Source: an uncultured Corynebacterium sp.
Lineage (GTDB): Bacteria; Actinomycetota; Actinomycetes; Mycobacteriales; Mycobacteriaceae
Assembly (NCBI RefSeq): GCF_946222835.1
Contig: NZ_CAMIHD010000010.1
Coordinates: forward strand, 1-64,000
DNA length: 64,000 bases
Reading direction: 5' to 3'
Position 1 is the stretch's first letter. Each line of letters opens with the position of its first letter. The translations under genes and the position numbers were made by a program. The notes beneath the pieces were generated by a model. That model saw only the letters and a program-made list of their open reading frames with translations. It was not told where the DNA came from and did no database searches. This document shows, in pieces, positions 18,456 to 28,174 of the stretch.

Positions 18456-19871
18456 GTGAGTGACCAGCGCCCTGTCTTTGCCCGACGCATCATGGGCATT
18501 GAAACTGAATATGGTCTAACCACGAGCGCAGGCCCGGAGGAACGAGCCCTGAGCCCCGATGAGGTAGCGCGCGCGCTTTTTCGGCCCATCGTCCACGAGC
18601 ATTCCTCTTCCAATATTTTTTCTACCAATGCCAGCCGTCTCTACCTTGATGTCGGTTCCCACCCCGAGGTAGCCACCGCCGAGTGTGATAGCTTGAGCCA
18701 GCTTTTAGCCTATGAATGTGCCGGCGATGCCATTGTCAACCGGCTTGGCGAGCAAGCAGAGCAAGCTTTCGCCGCTGAGGGCCACCCGCGTGCGGTGTAC
18801 CTTTTTAAAAACAACGTGGATTCGGCTGGCAATTCCTTCGGCTGCCACGAAAACTATCTCATTAGCCGCCATATGGTCCTCAAGGACTTGGGACTAGCGC
18901 TTTTGCCGTTCCTAATCACCCGTCAGCTCATCTGCGGCGCCGGCATGGTCCAACCCGCTAAGGGCGATAAGCCCGCCCAATTCCTGCTCTCGCAGCGTGC
19001 GGACCAGGTGTGGGAAGGCGTTTCTTCTGCTACCACCCGTTCGCGGCCCATCATCAATACCCGCGACGAGCCGCATGGCGATTCCAAACGCTTCCGCCGC
19101 ATGCACGTCATCGTGGGAGATTCCAATATGGCCGAGCCCACTATGGCGCTGAAAGTAGGTTCAACGCTGCTCATTTTGGAAATGTTGGAGGCCGGATTTG
19201 AGCTGCCGGAATATGATATCGAAAAGCCGATTCACCATATCCGCGCCATTGCACGCGATATGACGGGGTCGACCGAACTGCCGCTTGCCGGTGGTGGATC
19301 CGTCACCGCGCTGGAGGTTCAACAGCAACTCTGTACCCGCGCAGGCCAATGGCTGGAAGAAAGGGAAGACGCCGGCACCCCCACCGCCGAATTGCGGCGC
19401 GTGGTTGATCTCTGGCAGCGCACCTTGCGCGCTATTGAGACCCAAGACTTTTCCGAAGTGGACAGGGAAATAGACTGGGTTATTAAACTCGCATTGCTTG
19501 AGCGCTATCGTGCGCGGCTCGGCGGGCAGTGGGAGCACCCCAAGCTGGCCCAGATTGATATGACCTATCACGATATTCGACCTGGACGCGGGCTGTACCA
19601 TGTTCTATTGCGCAAAGGTCTTATCGATCGGTGGATCACGGATTCGGACATCGAACACGCCATGGACACAGCTCCTGCGACCACTCGCGCTGCGCTGCGC
19701 GGCCAGTTCCTCGCTGCTGCACGTAACTGCGGCGCTAATATCACGGTTGATTGGACGCGGCTGAAGGTAAATCGGCCCGAACCGCGAACCGAGGAACTTT
19801 TGGATCCCTTCCTTGCCCACGATGAACGGGTCGATGCGTTGCTAGACTATATGCGTTTACACCACAGCTAG
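18456..19871 (+). CDS. pafA: Pup--protein ligase PafA
   Basis: Activates the C-terminal glutamate of Pup with ATP and attaches it to lysines of target proteins. It is a 471-residue homologue of Dop: RIMGIETEYGL at the start (catalytic Asp/Glu strand), then the characteristic LYLDVGSHPEVATAEC, FKNNVDSAGNSFGCHENY and INTRDEPHG. It lacks the long Dop loop. The start is GTG 18456, two bases from the pup stop; translation is very likely coupled. Confidence 0.97.
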   Translation: MSDQRPVFARRIMGIETEYGLTTSAGPEERALSPDEVARALFRPIVHEHSSSNIFSTNASRLYLDVGSHPEVATAECDSLSQLLAYECAGDAIVNRLGEQAEQAFAAEGHPRAVYLFKNNVDSAGNSFGCHENYLISRHMVLKDLGLALLPFLITRQLICGAGMVQPAKGDKPAQFLLSQRADQVWEGVSSATTRSRPIINTRDEPHGDSKRFRRMHVIVGDSNMAEPTMALKVGSTLLILEMLEAGFELPEYDIEKPIHHIRAIARDMTGSTELPLAGGGSVTALEVQQQLCTRAGQWLEEREDAGTPTAELRRVVDLWQRTLRAIETQDFSEVDREIDWVIKLALLERYRARLGGQWEHPKLAQIDMTYHDIRPGRGLYHVLLRKGLIDRWITDSDIEHAMDTAPATTRAALRGQFLAAARNCGANITVDWTRLKVNRPEPRTEELLDPFLAHDERVDALLDYMRLHHS

Positions 19872-19909
19872 ATCCACCATAGAGGCATATCAGGGAGACA
19901 ATACAGCAC

Positions 19910-20896
19910 GTGGCAGCACATAACCCCACGCCCAAAAGGCATGATGAGGCAGTAGAAAGACTCACTAATCTCTCTTTCGCTCTGCAAGGCGCGGCAAACT
20001 CCGGCGGTAGCCCAGATCGCAGCGCCGCATGGATTCGTCGCCACGTTGCTGGGTACGGCGATAAGTCGGATGAGGCCTTCGCCAAATCCCTGGCACGCGA
20101 TATAGCGACCCTCCAACGCGCTGGGGTGCCCATTGTCCATTCCGGTGGAGAAGACGGCGCGCGCTACCGTCTTGACGCGAGCAGTTACCAGCTACCGCCG
20201 GTGGAATTTTCTCCGGAAGAGGCCATGGTTTTAGGCATAGCAGGAGGAATGGGTACCACGGGAGGCTTGAGCGATTTCTCTTTGTCGGGGTGGACCAAAA
20301 TTGCTGCCAGCGGCGCCTCGCGCAACCTTTCCGGTGCGCCGGTGTACACGGCGGTCAATGACATCACGCGTCTTGCCCCTGAAGTTATTACCTCTGTCCT
20401 CGCTGCAGTGCGCAATCGACTGCGCATTACTTTTTCCTACCGTGCGAACCCAGCCGCTAAACCAGCGCGCCGCGTGATGGATCCTTGGGGAGTAGTTAAC
20501 CGCGATAGCCACATCTACATCGTGGGCTTCGATGTAGACCGCGGCGCCCCTCGTGTCTTTCGCGCGCTACGCATCTCCGATATCAAGCGCTCACATGATC
20601 CCGCAGAACACACCGTCCCACCAGAGCCCCTGCAGTCCTTGGTAGAACGTGCACTGCAGCGCGGGGAAAAGGTAGACGCGCGGCTTATCGTTCCGGTGGG
20701 AAAGGCACAGGAGTTGATGGATGCGGGCGAGAAGCAGCCTGATGGCACAGTAGTGCTCCACAAGGTGGATAGGGATTGGCTCGTGCGCACCGCGGCCGGG
20801 TATGCGCCAGAGGTAGAAGTGCTGGAGCCAGCCGGAGTGCGCGAAGAGGTCATTTCTCTTTTGCGCACTGCGGCGCAACCGGAGGAAGGACGCTAG
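19910..20896 (+). CDS. pafB: WYL-domain transcription activator PafB
   Basis: A 328-residue regulator with an N-terminal winged helix and a C-terminal WYL domain. With PafC it forms the LexA-independent DNA-damage activator known in mycobacteria. The HTH region covers roughly residues 10-70 (ERLTNLSFAL... DEAFAKSLARDIATLQ). The WYL core includes RLRITFSYR and VMDPWGVVNRDSHIYIVGFD. The start is GTG 19910 with GGGAG about 13 bases upstream. It lies in one block with pafA and pafC, as in other actinobacteria, though in mycobacteria its activity does not depend on pupylation. Confidence 0.93.
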   Translation: MAAHNPTPKRHDEAVERLTNLSFALQGAANSGGSPDRSAAWIRRHVAGYGDKSDEAFAKSLARDIATLQRAGVPIVHSGGEDGARYRLDASSYQLPPVEFSPEEAMVLGIAGGMGTTGGLSDFSLSGWTKIAASGASRNLSGAPVYTAVNDITRLAPEVITSVLAAVRNRLRITFSYRANPAAKPARRVMDPWGVVNRDSHIYIVGFDVDRGAPRVFRALRISDIKRSHDPAEHTVPPEPLQSLVERALQRGEKVDARLIVPVGKAQELMDAGEKQPDGTVVLHKVDRDWLVRTAAGYAPEVEVLEPAGVREEVISLLRTAAQPEEGR

Positions 20897-20898
20897 TT

Positions 20899-21855
20899 AT
20901 GGCAGATGGATCGCAAAAGCTCCAGGCGCTCGTGCGCTCTTTGAACCTGATTCCTTATTTTAAAAATCACCCCGACAAGACCCCGATGGAAGCGGCTACG
21001 GATCTGGGAATGGAGCCCGGTGAGCTGAAGGAAGCGCTCGATCGCCTCTTTTGCTCCGGTACAGGCCGCAATACTGAAGACCTTATTGATCTCTCCTTCA
21101 GCTACCGCGACGGAGTAACCATCCACAATGATCAAGGCCTAAGCCAAGCGTTGCGACTTACCCCCACCGAAGCCGGCGCCTTGCTCCTTACTTTGGAGTC
21201 CCTGCAGGCAATGCCGGGGCTCATTGACGCCCACGCGGTCGAATCCGCCGCTGCTAAACTGCGCGACATCATGGATGAAAAGACGGCCGCAATCTACGAT
21301 TCGCTGTCTACTCCAGCCCCTGAAGAGACGGATATCCAGGCGCTTTTAACCCAAGCGGTCAATGATCGAAAACGGGTGCGGCTGCGCTACTGGAGTGCTT
21401 CGTCAAATAGGGAATCCGAAAGGCTGGTGGACCCGGCCCGCATCTTCATCGTTGATTCTGAGCCCTACCTAGCGGCATGGGAAGAAGCGAAGCAAGCCCA
21501 TCGCACCTTCCGGATCGACCGCATTAGAAACGCTTACTTGGAAGAAGAACAGTCGCAGCCGCACCTGAAAGATCTTGATTTTGATGCTGCTTCACCCTTT
21601 AATTTGGGCAATGCGGACACCGTGAAACTAGCAATTCACCAAGAATTCACGTGGCTAGCTGAGTACTACGATATGCGGCTGGGGGAAGACCTGGGAAATG
21701 GGGAAATAGCTGCAACGATGCCTATGGGATCAGTGGATTGGCTTATTCGCTTTGCCTTGGGGCAAGCTGATAGGTTGCGAGTAGTGGCTCCTCAATCCGT
21801 AGTAAACCTCATTGCGGAGCGAGGAAACACCGCTTTGAGCGGCTATACTCAATAG
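20899..21855 (+). CDS. pafC: WYL-domain transcription activator PafC
   Basis: The 318-residue partner of PafB. It has a winged-helix N-terminus (about 5-70: LQALVRSLNLIPYFKNHP, then METTADLG-like MEAATDLGMEPGELKEALD) and a WYL domain with RLRYWSASSNRESERLVDPARI. ATG 20899 lies two bases after the pafB stop with GGAGGAAGGA at 20881-20890; the longer frame opening at 20776 sits inside pafB and is rejected. The PafB-PafC heterodimer is established in mycobacteria; the same role here is inferred. Confidence 0.92.
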   Translation: MADGSQKLQALVRSLNLIPYFKNHPDKTPMEAATDLGMEPGELKEALDRLFCSGTGRNTEDLIDLSFSYRDGVTIHNDQGLSQALRLTPTEAGALLLTLESLQAMPGLIDAHAVESAAAKLRDIMDEKTAAIYDSLSTPAPEETDIQALLTQAVNDRKRVRLRYWSASSNRESERLVDPARIFIVDSEPYLAAWEEAKQAHRTFRIDRIRNAYLEEEQSQPHLKDLDFDAASPFNLGNADTVKLAIHQEFTWLAEYYDMRLGEDLGNGEIAATMPMGSVDWLIRFALGQADRLRVVAPQSVVNLIAERGNTALSGYTQ

Positions 21856-21952
21856 CCAGTTACTTGCCCGTTAACTGCGCCCGCCTGCCGGAAGATAATC
21901 CGGTGGTACTGCTGCCCGGCATGCTGGCGCACTAGTTGAAAGAGGTTTCTCC

Positions 21953-22216
21953 ATGAGCCTAGGACCTATGGAAATCGGCCTAATCGTCCTCGCTATCGTT
22001 TTGCTATTCGGCGCAAAGAAGCTGCCGGAATTGGCGCGCTCTATTGGCCGTTCCGCACGCATCTTCAAGTCTGAGGTTAATGAGATGCATTCTGAAGAGG
22101 CTCAGCGTTCCCAGGCGCAGGCACAGCTGAACCAGAAGCAGCAGTCCGACGAGGAATTCTGGAACCGACCAGACATGCAGCCGGGCCAGCAGAACAACAC
22201 CAACCCTCAGCAGTAA
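21953..22216 (+). CDS. tatA: Sec-independent translocase subunit TatA
   Basis: The 87-residue pore-forming subunit of the twin-arginine export pathway. One N-terminal membrane helix (about 6-21), the FG hinge in LLFGAKKLPELARSIG, then an amphipathic helix and a polar Gln-rich tail ending NNTNPQQ. The start at ATG 21953 has GAAAGAGG upstream. It is followed about 110 bases later by tatC; the tatB gene is elsewhere, as is usual in corynebacteria. Confidence 0.96.
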   Translation: MSLGPMEIGLIVLAIVLLFGAKKLPELARSIGRSARIFKSEVNEMHSEEAQRSQAQAQLNQKQQSDEEFWNRPDMQPGQQNNTNPQQ

Positions 22217-22324
22217 ATGCCCAAGCCCGTCGTTGTGCGAACACCTCTACAGCGCGCGGATACGCCCTCGCAATCCGCGTAAGCAGGGAAGTGTTCGCTT
22301 CTTTGCGTTGAAAGAGCCACACTG

Positions 22325-23419
22325 ATGTCGCCACAGTCACAACCTGTTTCTGCCCCAAAGGTAAACAAGAACGTGAAGGGGAAGCTGCGATTTTCCCGCA
22401 AGCCGAAAAACCCAACCGGGGAGATGACCTTGGTGGAGCACCTGCAGGAGCTGCGCCGCCGCGTCATCTTCGCCGTTATAGCGGTGGTCGTCGGCGCAAT
22501 TATAGGCTTTATTTGGTATCAACAAGCACCGTTCGGTATCTCCCCGCTGGGTGAGATTCTCCGCGGACCCTATTGTGCGCTGCCAGCAGATAAGCGCGCC
22601 TCTTTCAGCGCGGATGGCGAATGCCGTCTTTTGGCCACCAGCCCGTTTGAAATGCTCCTGCTGCGATTGAAGGTAGGCGCCTTGGCGGGCACGGTATTGT
22701 CCTCGCCGGTATGGCTATATCAGGTGTGGGCCTTCGTAGTTCCTGGCCTTCATAAGAACGAGCGACGCTACACCTTGAGTTTCGTCTCTGCTGCAGTGGG
22801 ATTATTCGTCGCCGGTGCGGTGCTCGCGTATTTCATCCTCTCCGTTGGTCTGGAATTCCTCATGGGTCTCGGTGAGGAGTATCAAACGGCAGCGCTGACA
22901 GGTGAGCGTTACTTCTACTTCCTTTTGGCGTTGTTGCTCATCTTTGGCATCAGCTTTGAGATTCCCCTGCTCATTGTGTCGCTCAATCTTATCGGCGTGC
23001 TCGAATATGCACATGTCCAAGACAAACGGCGGATCATAATCGTCGTCGTGATGATTTTCGCAGCCTTCGTTACCCCGGGCCAGGATCCCTTTTCCATGGT
23101 GGTTTTGGCTGGATCGCTCATCCTTCTAATCGAGATTGCATTCCAGTTCTGCCGCATCCACGATAAGCGCGTGCAACGCCAGCGCCCTGAGTGGATGGAC
23201 CTTGATGACGAGACTGCCTCACCGCTCGGCGCCGGTCCAGGTGCGATCGGCGGGCCCGCTCCCGTCGCGGCGCCAACTCAGGTAAACCCTTCGCCCGCTC
23301 CTTCTCAGCCGGTTTCTCAACCAGTGCAGCAGGCCCAGCGACAGCAGCCGCAGACGTGGACCGCTGGCGGCAACGGGACTTTGTCGAACAGCGGCGGCTT
23401 TTTCGACGATGTCCTCTAG
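22325..23419 (+). CDS. tatC: Sec-independent translocase subunit TatC
   Basis: The six-helix receptor for twin-arginine signal peptides. The 364-residue protein has the cytoplasmic N-terminal signature MTLVEHLQELRRRVIFA, the conserved FxxP-type segment ATSPFEMLLLRLKVG, the FEIPLL motif after helix 4 and VTPGQDPFSM before helix 6. A Pro/Gln-rich tail of about 70 residues (after GAGPGAIGGP) extends past the family core; such tails occur in actinobacterial TatC. It is co-directional with tatA and helY. Confidence 0.96.
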   Translation: MSPQSQPVSAPKVNKNVKGKLRFSRKPKNPTGEMTLVEHLQELRRRVIFAVIAVVVGAIIGFIWYQQAPFGISPLGEILRGPYCALPADKRASFSADGECRLLATSPFEMLLLRLKVGALAGTVLSSPVWLYQVWAFVVPGLHKNERRYTLSFVSAAVGLFVAGAVLAYFILSVGLEFLMGLGEEYQTAALTGERYFYFLLALLLIFGISFEIPLLIVSLNLIGVLEYAHVQDKRRIIIVVVMIFAAFVTPGQDPFSMVVLAGSLILLIEIAFQFCRIHDKRVQRQRPEWMDLDDETASPLGAGPGAIGGPAPVAAPTQVNPSPAPSQPVSQPVQQAQRQQPQTWTAGGNGTLSNSGGFFDDVL

Positions 23420-23440
23420 GCACGGGTAGCCTGGGGAGTC

Positions 23441-26257
23441 ATGACTGAAACTCATCTAGATTCTTTTTCTGCAGCCCTGCCATACCCCTTGGATGAGTTC
23501 CAGGTTAAGGGCTGCCAAGCCGTGGAAGACGGGCACGGCGTGCTAGTGTGTGCGCCGACCGGCGCCGGCAAAACCATTGTGGGCGAGTTTGCGGTCTCGC
23601 TGGCATTAAGCCGCGGCACCAAGTGCTTCTACACAACGCCCATTAAGGCGTTGAGCAATCAGAAGTACCACGACTTGGTGGAAGAGCATGGTGAGGAAGC
23701 CGTCGGTCTGCTCACCGGTGATGTATCAATCAACTCTGATGCAGAGATCGTCGTTATGACCACCGAGGTGCTGCGCAATATGATTTACGCAGAATCCGCA
23801 GCACTAGATCGCCTTACTCATGTGGTCATGGATGAGATCCACTTTTTGGCTGATGCTTCGCGCGGCGCAGTGTGGGAAGAGGTAATCCTCAACCTGGCTG
23901 ATCATGTATCCATCATTGGTCTATCTGCCACAGTGTCCAATTCGGAAGAATTCGGCGATTGGCTTTCTACAGTGCGTGGCGATACCACCGTGATCGTTTC
24001 CGAGCACCGCCCGGTTCCGCTCGACCAGTGGATGATGCTGGGACGTAAGATTTATCCGCTTTTCGAGCCCGAATCCGGCGGACAAGTCAACGCTGAGCTG
24101 GAGCGTAGAATCCAGCGCCTTGAGGCCGGCGATACCGATGATAGTCGCGCAGACTATAAGTCCGGCAAGGGCTTTCGCGCCCGCGCCCGCCACAAGGGCG
24201 GTGGACGTAGCGAATTCCGCGGAAAGGGAAGGGGACGCTCCGGCGCTTCCCGCCAACAGGATCGCTATCGCCCACTGGGCCGCCCAGAGGTGCTAAAAGT
24301 ACTCCAATCCCAAGACATGCTGCCGGCCATTACCTTCATTTTCTCCCGCACCGGCTGCGATGGCGCGCTCTATCAGTGTCTGCGCAGCCGCATGGTGCTT
24401 ACCTCCCAGGAAGAAGCACAGAAGATCAAAGGAATCGTCGACGCTGGTGTAGAAGGTATCCCCGAAGAAGATCTACAGGTCCTAGACTTTAAGCGCTGGC
24501 GCGAAGCCCTTTCCCGAGGTTTTGCAGCCCACCACGCAGGAATGCTGCCGGCCTTCCGGCATATCGTAGAAGACCTATTCGTACGCGGCCTTGTCCGCGC
24601 CGTCTTCGCTACGGAAACCTTGGCTCTCGGCATCAATATGCCGGCGCGCACCGTGGTGCTAGAAAAGCTCATCAAGTTCAATGGTGAGGCCCACGTTGAT
24701 CTCACCCCGGGCCAGTACACGCAGCTGACCGGCCGTGCGGGACGCCGTGGCATCGATACCTTGGGCAATGCAGTCGTGCAATGGGCCCCCGCGATGGATC
24801 CGCGTCAAGTAGCTGGCCTTGCTTCCACCCGTACCTATCCTCTCATTTCCACCTTTGCGCCGGGGTACAATATGGCAATCAACTTGCTTGGCATGCTCGG
24901 GTTCGAAGATTCGCTTCGTTTGCTGGAAAAGTCTTTTGCCCAGTTCCAAGCAGATGGCTCGGTGGTGGAAGAAACCCGTGAAATTGAGCGCGCGGAACAT
25001 CGAGTACGCGAGCTGCGCAGCCAGCTGGATGATGCCGTGGCATCGCTCGCGCCTCCAGCGAAGGATGGGGAAGATCCCGCCGAGGTCCTAATGGACTACG
25101 TCCGCCTGCGCCGCGAACTCACTGCGGAAGAAAAGCGGTCCAAAATCGATAGCGCTAACCAACGCAACCAAGAAGTTATTGCGGTTCTGGGGCGTCTGCA
25201 GCTAGGTGATGTTATCGCCATGCCCGGCAAGAAGCGCCCTATTCTCGCTGCGGTTGTCACGCCCGCTAACCAGACCGCGGATCCACGCCCATGGATTACC
25301 ACAGAATCTGGGTGGTCTGGTCGGATCGACGCCGCTGGGATCTATAACCCTCCCATTCAGGTGGGGCGCATTAAAATCCCCAAGCCGGTACGCAAGAATC
25401 CGCGGCGCAATACCCGTTATGTGCAGGATGTCTTGCACCGAGAGCACTTCGACCGCCCCAAGCGAATGAAGTCGCAGCCCCGTACTCGGCCCAATAAGCG
25501 GGTAGGGCAGTTGCGCGATCAGCTACGCGCTCATCCCGCGCACGAGTGGCCGGCTACTGATCGCGAGCAGCTGGCGGGCTTGGCACAAAAGCTCGCGCGG
25601 CGCGAGCGTGACCGAGACAAGCTCCAGTCCAAGGTAGACAAGGCTACAGATACTTTGGGCCGTACTTTCGAGCGCATCGTGGACCTTCTGGCAGAGATGG
25701 ACTATGTCGAATTCACCGGGGTGGGGGCCGATCGCACGCCAGTGATTACGGAGGAAGGAGAACGCTTAGCCAAAATCCACAGCGAATCCGATCTGCTCGT
25801 GGCGCAATGCCTCAAACGCGGCATTTGGGATGACCTGGATCCGGCGGAGCTTGCTGGCGTTGCCTCCTTGTGCTGCTTCGAAAACCGCAAGGCTACCAGT
25901 GGGCAGCCGGAAGCAGCTACCGAGCGCATGGCCGATGCCATGAATGGTACGTGGCGCGTGTACACCGAACTTACCGCTGATGAGCAGCGGCATCGACTGC
26001 CGCCCACCCGTGAGCCAGAAGCCGGATTCGCCTTGGCGGTGCACCAGTGGGCAGCAGGTGCGCCTTTGGGCTATTGTATGGCTGCCGCCAATGAAGCCGG
26101 CGCTGAGCTTACCCCTGGTGATTTTGTTCGTTGGTGCCGTCAAGTCATTGACCTGCTGCAACAGGTGGCCAAGACCGGTTATGATGGCGAGATTCAACGC
26201 AATGCCCGCCGCGCCATCGACGCGATACAGCGCGGTGTGGTAGCCATCGGGGCCTAA
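23441..26257 (+). CDS. helY: HelY-type superfamily 2 RNA helicase (Mtr4/Ski2-like)
   Basis: A 938-residue ATP-dependent helicase of the Ski2/Mtr4 group, probably acting on structured RNA. Walker A is APTGAGKT (38-45), motif Ia TTPIKALSNQKY, motif II MDEIHFL, motif III SATVSN, motif V ETLALGINMPARTVV and motif VI QLTGRAGRRGID. A basic, Gly/Arg-rich linker lies near residues 240-280, and the C-terminal half carries the DSHCT-like helical domain. It follows tatC by 21 bases; the tatA-tatC-helY order is conserved with M. tuberculosis Rv2094c-Rv2092c. Confidence 0.93.
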   Translation: MTETHLDSFSAALPYPLDEFQVKGCQAVEDGHGVLVCAPTGAGKTIVGEFAVSLALSRGTKCFYTTPIKALSNQKYHDLVEEHGEEAVGLLTGDVSINSDAEIVVMTTEVLRNMIYAESAALDRLTHVVMDEIHFLADASRGAVWEEVILNLADHVSIIGLSATVSNSEEFGDWLSTVRGDTTVIVSEHRPVPLDQWMMLGRKIYPLFEPESGGQVNAELERRIQRLEAGDTDDSRADYKSGKGFRARARHKGGGRSEFRGKGRGRSGASRQQDRYRPLGRPEVLKVLQSQDMLPAITFIFSRTGCDGALYQCLRSRMVLTSQEEAQKIKGIVDAGVEGIPEEDLQVLDFKRWREALSRGFAAHHAGMLPAFRHIVEDLFVRGLVRAVFATETLALGINMPARTVVLEKLIKFNGEAHVDLTPGQYTQLTGRAGRRGIDTLGNAVVQWAPAMDPRQVAGLASTRTYPLISTFAPGYNMAINLLGMLGFEDSLRLLEKSFAQFQADGSVVEETREIERAEHRVRELRSQLDDAVASLAPPAKDGEDPAEVLMDYVRLRRELTAEEKRSKIDSANQRNQEVIAVLGRLQLGDVIAMPGKKRPILAAVVTPANQTADPRPWITTESGWSGRIDAAGIYNPPIQVGRIKIPKPVRKNPRRNTRYVQDVLHREHFDRPKRMKSQPRTRPNKRVGQLRDQLRAHPAHEWPATDREQLAGLAQKLARRERDRDKLQSKVDKATDTLGRTFERIVDLLAEMDYVEFTGVGADRTPVITEEGERLAKIHSESDLLVAQCLKRGIWDDLDPAELAGVASLCCFENRKATSGQPEAATERMADAMNGTWRVYTELTADEQRHRLPPTREPEAGFALAVHQWAAGAPLGYCMAAANEAGAELTPGDFVRWCRQVIDLLQQVAKTGYDGEIQRNARRAIDAIQRGVVAIGA

Positions 26258-26289
26258 GAGCCGCGGCTTGGGCGAGTAGACTCTGGAGC

Positions 26290-27417
26290 ATGACTGTTAC
26301 TCAGACTTTTTCCGCTGATGTCTACGCCCAACGTCTACAGGCCGCCCAACAGGCCGCTAAGGACAAGGACATTGATCTGCTCCTCATCGGCACGGGACCA
26401 GACTTTGCCTATCTCACCGGCTCCTGGGTTTCCTCCCACGAGCGCCTGACGGTCTTAGTCGTGCCGCAGCAGGGCAATGCGTGGATCGCAGCGCCTAATA
26501 CCGATATCACCGATATCAAGGCCGCTCCGGTAGGAGAGCTGGATGTAGAGCTGCGGGGTTGGAACGACGGCGATAATCCCTATGAGCTCGCACTAGATGG
26601 TGCAGGCGATGCTCTAAACAACGTGGCACTGGGGCAGTCGCTGACTGCAGATCACGTCCTGCGTTTTCAGGATCTGTTCCCACAAGCCAATTATCAGTTG
26701 GCTACCTACGCGCTGGCGGAGCTTTTTACCCGCAAGGATGAAGCTGAGATTGCTGAGCTGCGCAAGGCTGGCCAGGCCATCGATGCGGTCCACGCACAGG
26801 TGCCACAGCTCCTCCAGCCGGGCCGCACCGAGGCCGAGGTAGCCCACAAGTTGGAAGATCTCATCTTGCGGGAGCACTCCGTTATCGATTTCGTGATCGT
26901 CGGCTCGGGCCCGAACGGCGCCAACCCGCACCATAGTTTCTCGGACCGCGTGCTCGCGGAAGGAGAGCCGGTAGTCGTCGATATCGGCGGCACTCTGCCT
27001 TCTGGCTACCACTCCGATTGCACCCGCACCTACGTGGTCGGCGGGGACATTTCCACGGCACCGCAGGACTTTCAGGATGCATATGCCGTGCTTGCCGACG
27101 CCCAAGCTGCCGCCCGCGCCGCAGCCCATCCCGGCAGCACCGCCGCAGATATTGATGCCATCACCCGCAAGGCAATCGCCGCAGCCGGTTGGGGCGACAA
27201 TTTTGTCCACCGCACCGGCCATGGCATTGGTCTATCTACGCACGAAGAGCCGTTCATTATGGAAGGCAATGACCTCCCACTGGAAGAGGGCATGGCTTTT
27301 TCCATTGAGCCGGGCATCTACGTGAAAGGCAAGTGGGGTATGCGCTTGGAAGATATCGTGGTACTTACCAGCGATGGCTACGAGTCCCTCAACCTAGCTC
27401 CGCGTGAAGTCCGTTAA
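26290..27417 (+). CDS. pepQ: M24-family Xaa-Pro peptidase (PepQ/aminopeptidase P)
   Basis: A 375-residue dimetal peptidase cleaving X-Pro bonds. The N-terminal creatinase-like domain (about 1-150) is followed by the pita-bread domain with metal ligands in VVDIGGTLPSGYHSDCTRTY (two Asp), HRTGHGIGLSTHEEP (His), FSIEPGIYV (Glu) and MRLEDIVVL (Glu). ATG 26290 follows TAGACT (26277-26282) by 7 bases, so it is probably leaderless. Its stop is directly followed by the ATG of the next gene. Whether it acts on dipeptides (PepQ) or longer peptides is not decidable here. Confidence 0.92.
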   Translation: MTVTQTFSADVYAQRLQAAQQAAKDKDIDLLLIGTGPDFAYLTGSWVSSHERLTVLVVPQQGNAWIAAPNTDITDIKAAPVGELDVELRGWNDGDNPYELALDGAGDALNNVALGQSLTADHVLRFQDLFPQANYQLATYALAELFTRKDEAEIAELRKAGQAIDAVHAQVPQLLQPGRTEAEVAHKLEDLILREHSVIDFVIVGSGPNGANPHHSFSDRVLAEGEPVVVDIGGTLPSGYHSDCTRTYVVGGDISTAPQDFQDAYAVLADAQAAARAAAHPGSTAADIDAITRKAIAAAGWGDNFVHRTGHGIGLSTHEEPFIMEGNDLPLEEGMAFSIEPGIYVKGKWGMRLEDIVVLTSDGYESLNLAPREVR

Positions 27418-28164
27418 ATGGCTGGCGTATTAATACTTGGCGGTCGCAGTGATATCGGCGGCGAAATAGCAAGGCGGGTGGCTCCCGGTAAGGACATTGT
27501 GCTCGCTGCTCGTGGCACCCACGGAATGAACGGTATAGAAGAGCAGCTGCGGGCAGCGGGAGCGCGCAGCGTGCATCTGCTTGATTTCGACGCCGCAGAT
27601 TTTCCGTCCCATGCTGGTGTTGTCGACCGCGCGATAGAGCTAGCAGGACCTCTGGAGCTTGCGGTCGTAGCCTTTGGCATCCTGGGTGACCAGGATCTGG
27701 CGGAGCGCGATGCTTCCCACGCGGTCGACATCGCCACGATTGATTACGCGGCGCAGATTTCCCTGCTCACGTTGGTTTCTGAGCGCATGCAGCGCGGCCA
27801 CATCGTAGCGTTTTCCTCGATCGCAGGGTGGAGGGCCCGTCGAGCTAATTACGTCTACGGTTCTACCAAAGCTGGCCTTGACGCCTTCTGCCAAGGCCTG
27901 GCCGATAAGCTGCACGGCAGTCAGGTAGGACTCATTACCGCACGCCCCGGCTTCGTGATTGGCAGCATGACAGAAGGAATGAAACCGGCGCCGCTTTCGG
28001 TGCGTCCAGAGGATGCGGCCGAGGCCGTGGTCAGCTGCATCGCTCGCGACGCACAGCGTGGCCGACTACGTTCGCGTACCATCTGGATCCCTCGAGCTCT
28101 ACAGGGCCTAGCGTGGGTCATGCGCCTAGTGCCACGCCCTATCTGGCGCCACATGCCGCGCTAG
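27418..28164 (+). CDS. Short-chain dehydrogenase, DprE2/Rv2073c-like
   Basis: A 248-residue NAD(P)-dependent SDR. The cofactor loop is GGRSDIGGEIARR near the N-terminus, and the catalytic set is the Ser of AFSSIAG and YGSTKAG (Tyr-x3-Lys). Several stretches (VVAFGILGD, IATIDYAAQISLL, LVPRPIWRHMPR at the end) match the pattern of decaprenylphosphoryl-ribose epimerase subunit DprE2 and of Rv2073c, which sits beside cobalamin genes in M. tuberculosis. Start codon abuts the pepQ stop, so it is translationally linked. Because canonical dprE2 normally sits beside dprE1, this is probably the Rv2073c-type paralogue; the substrate is unknown. Confidence 0.85.
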   Translation: MAGVLILGGRSDIGGEIARRVAPGKDIVLAARGTHGMNGIEEQLRAAGARSVHLLDFDAADFPSHAGVVDRAIELAGPLELAVVAFGILGDQDLAERDASHAVDIATIDYAAQISLLTLVSERMQRGHIVAFSSIAGWRARRANYVYGSTKAGLDAFCQGLADKLHGSQVGLITARPGFVIGSMTEGMKPAPLSVRPEDAAEAVVSCIARDAQRGRLRSRTIWIPRALQGLAWVMRLVPRPIWRHMPR

Positions 28165-28174
28165 AGCCTGGGTT

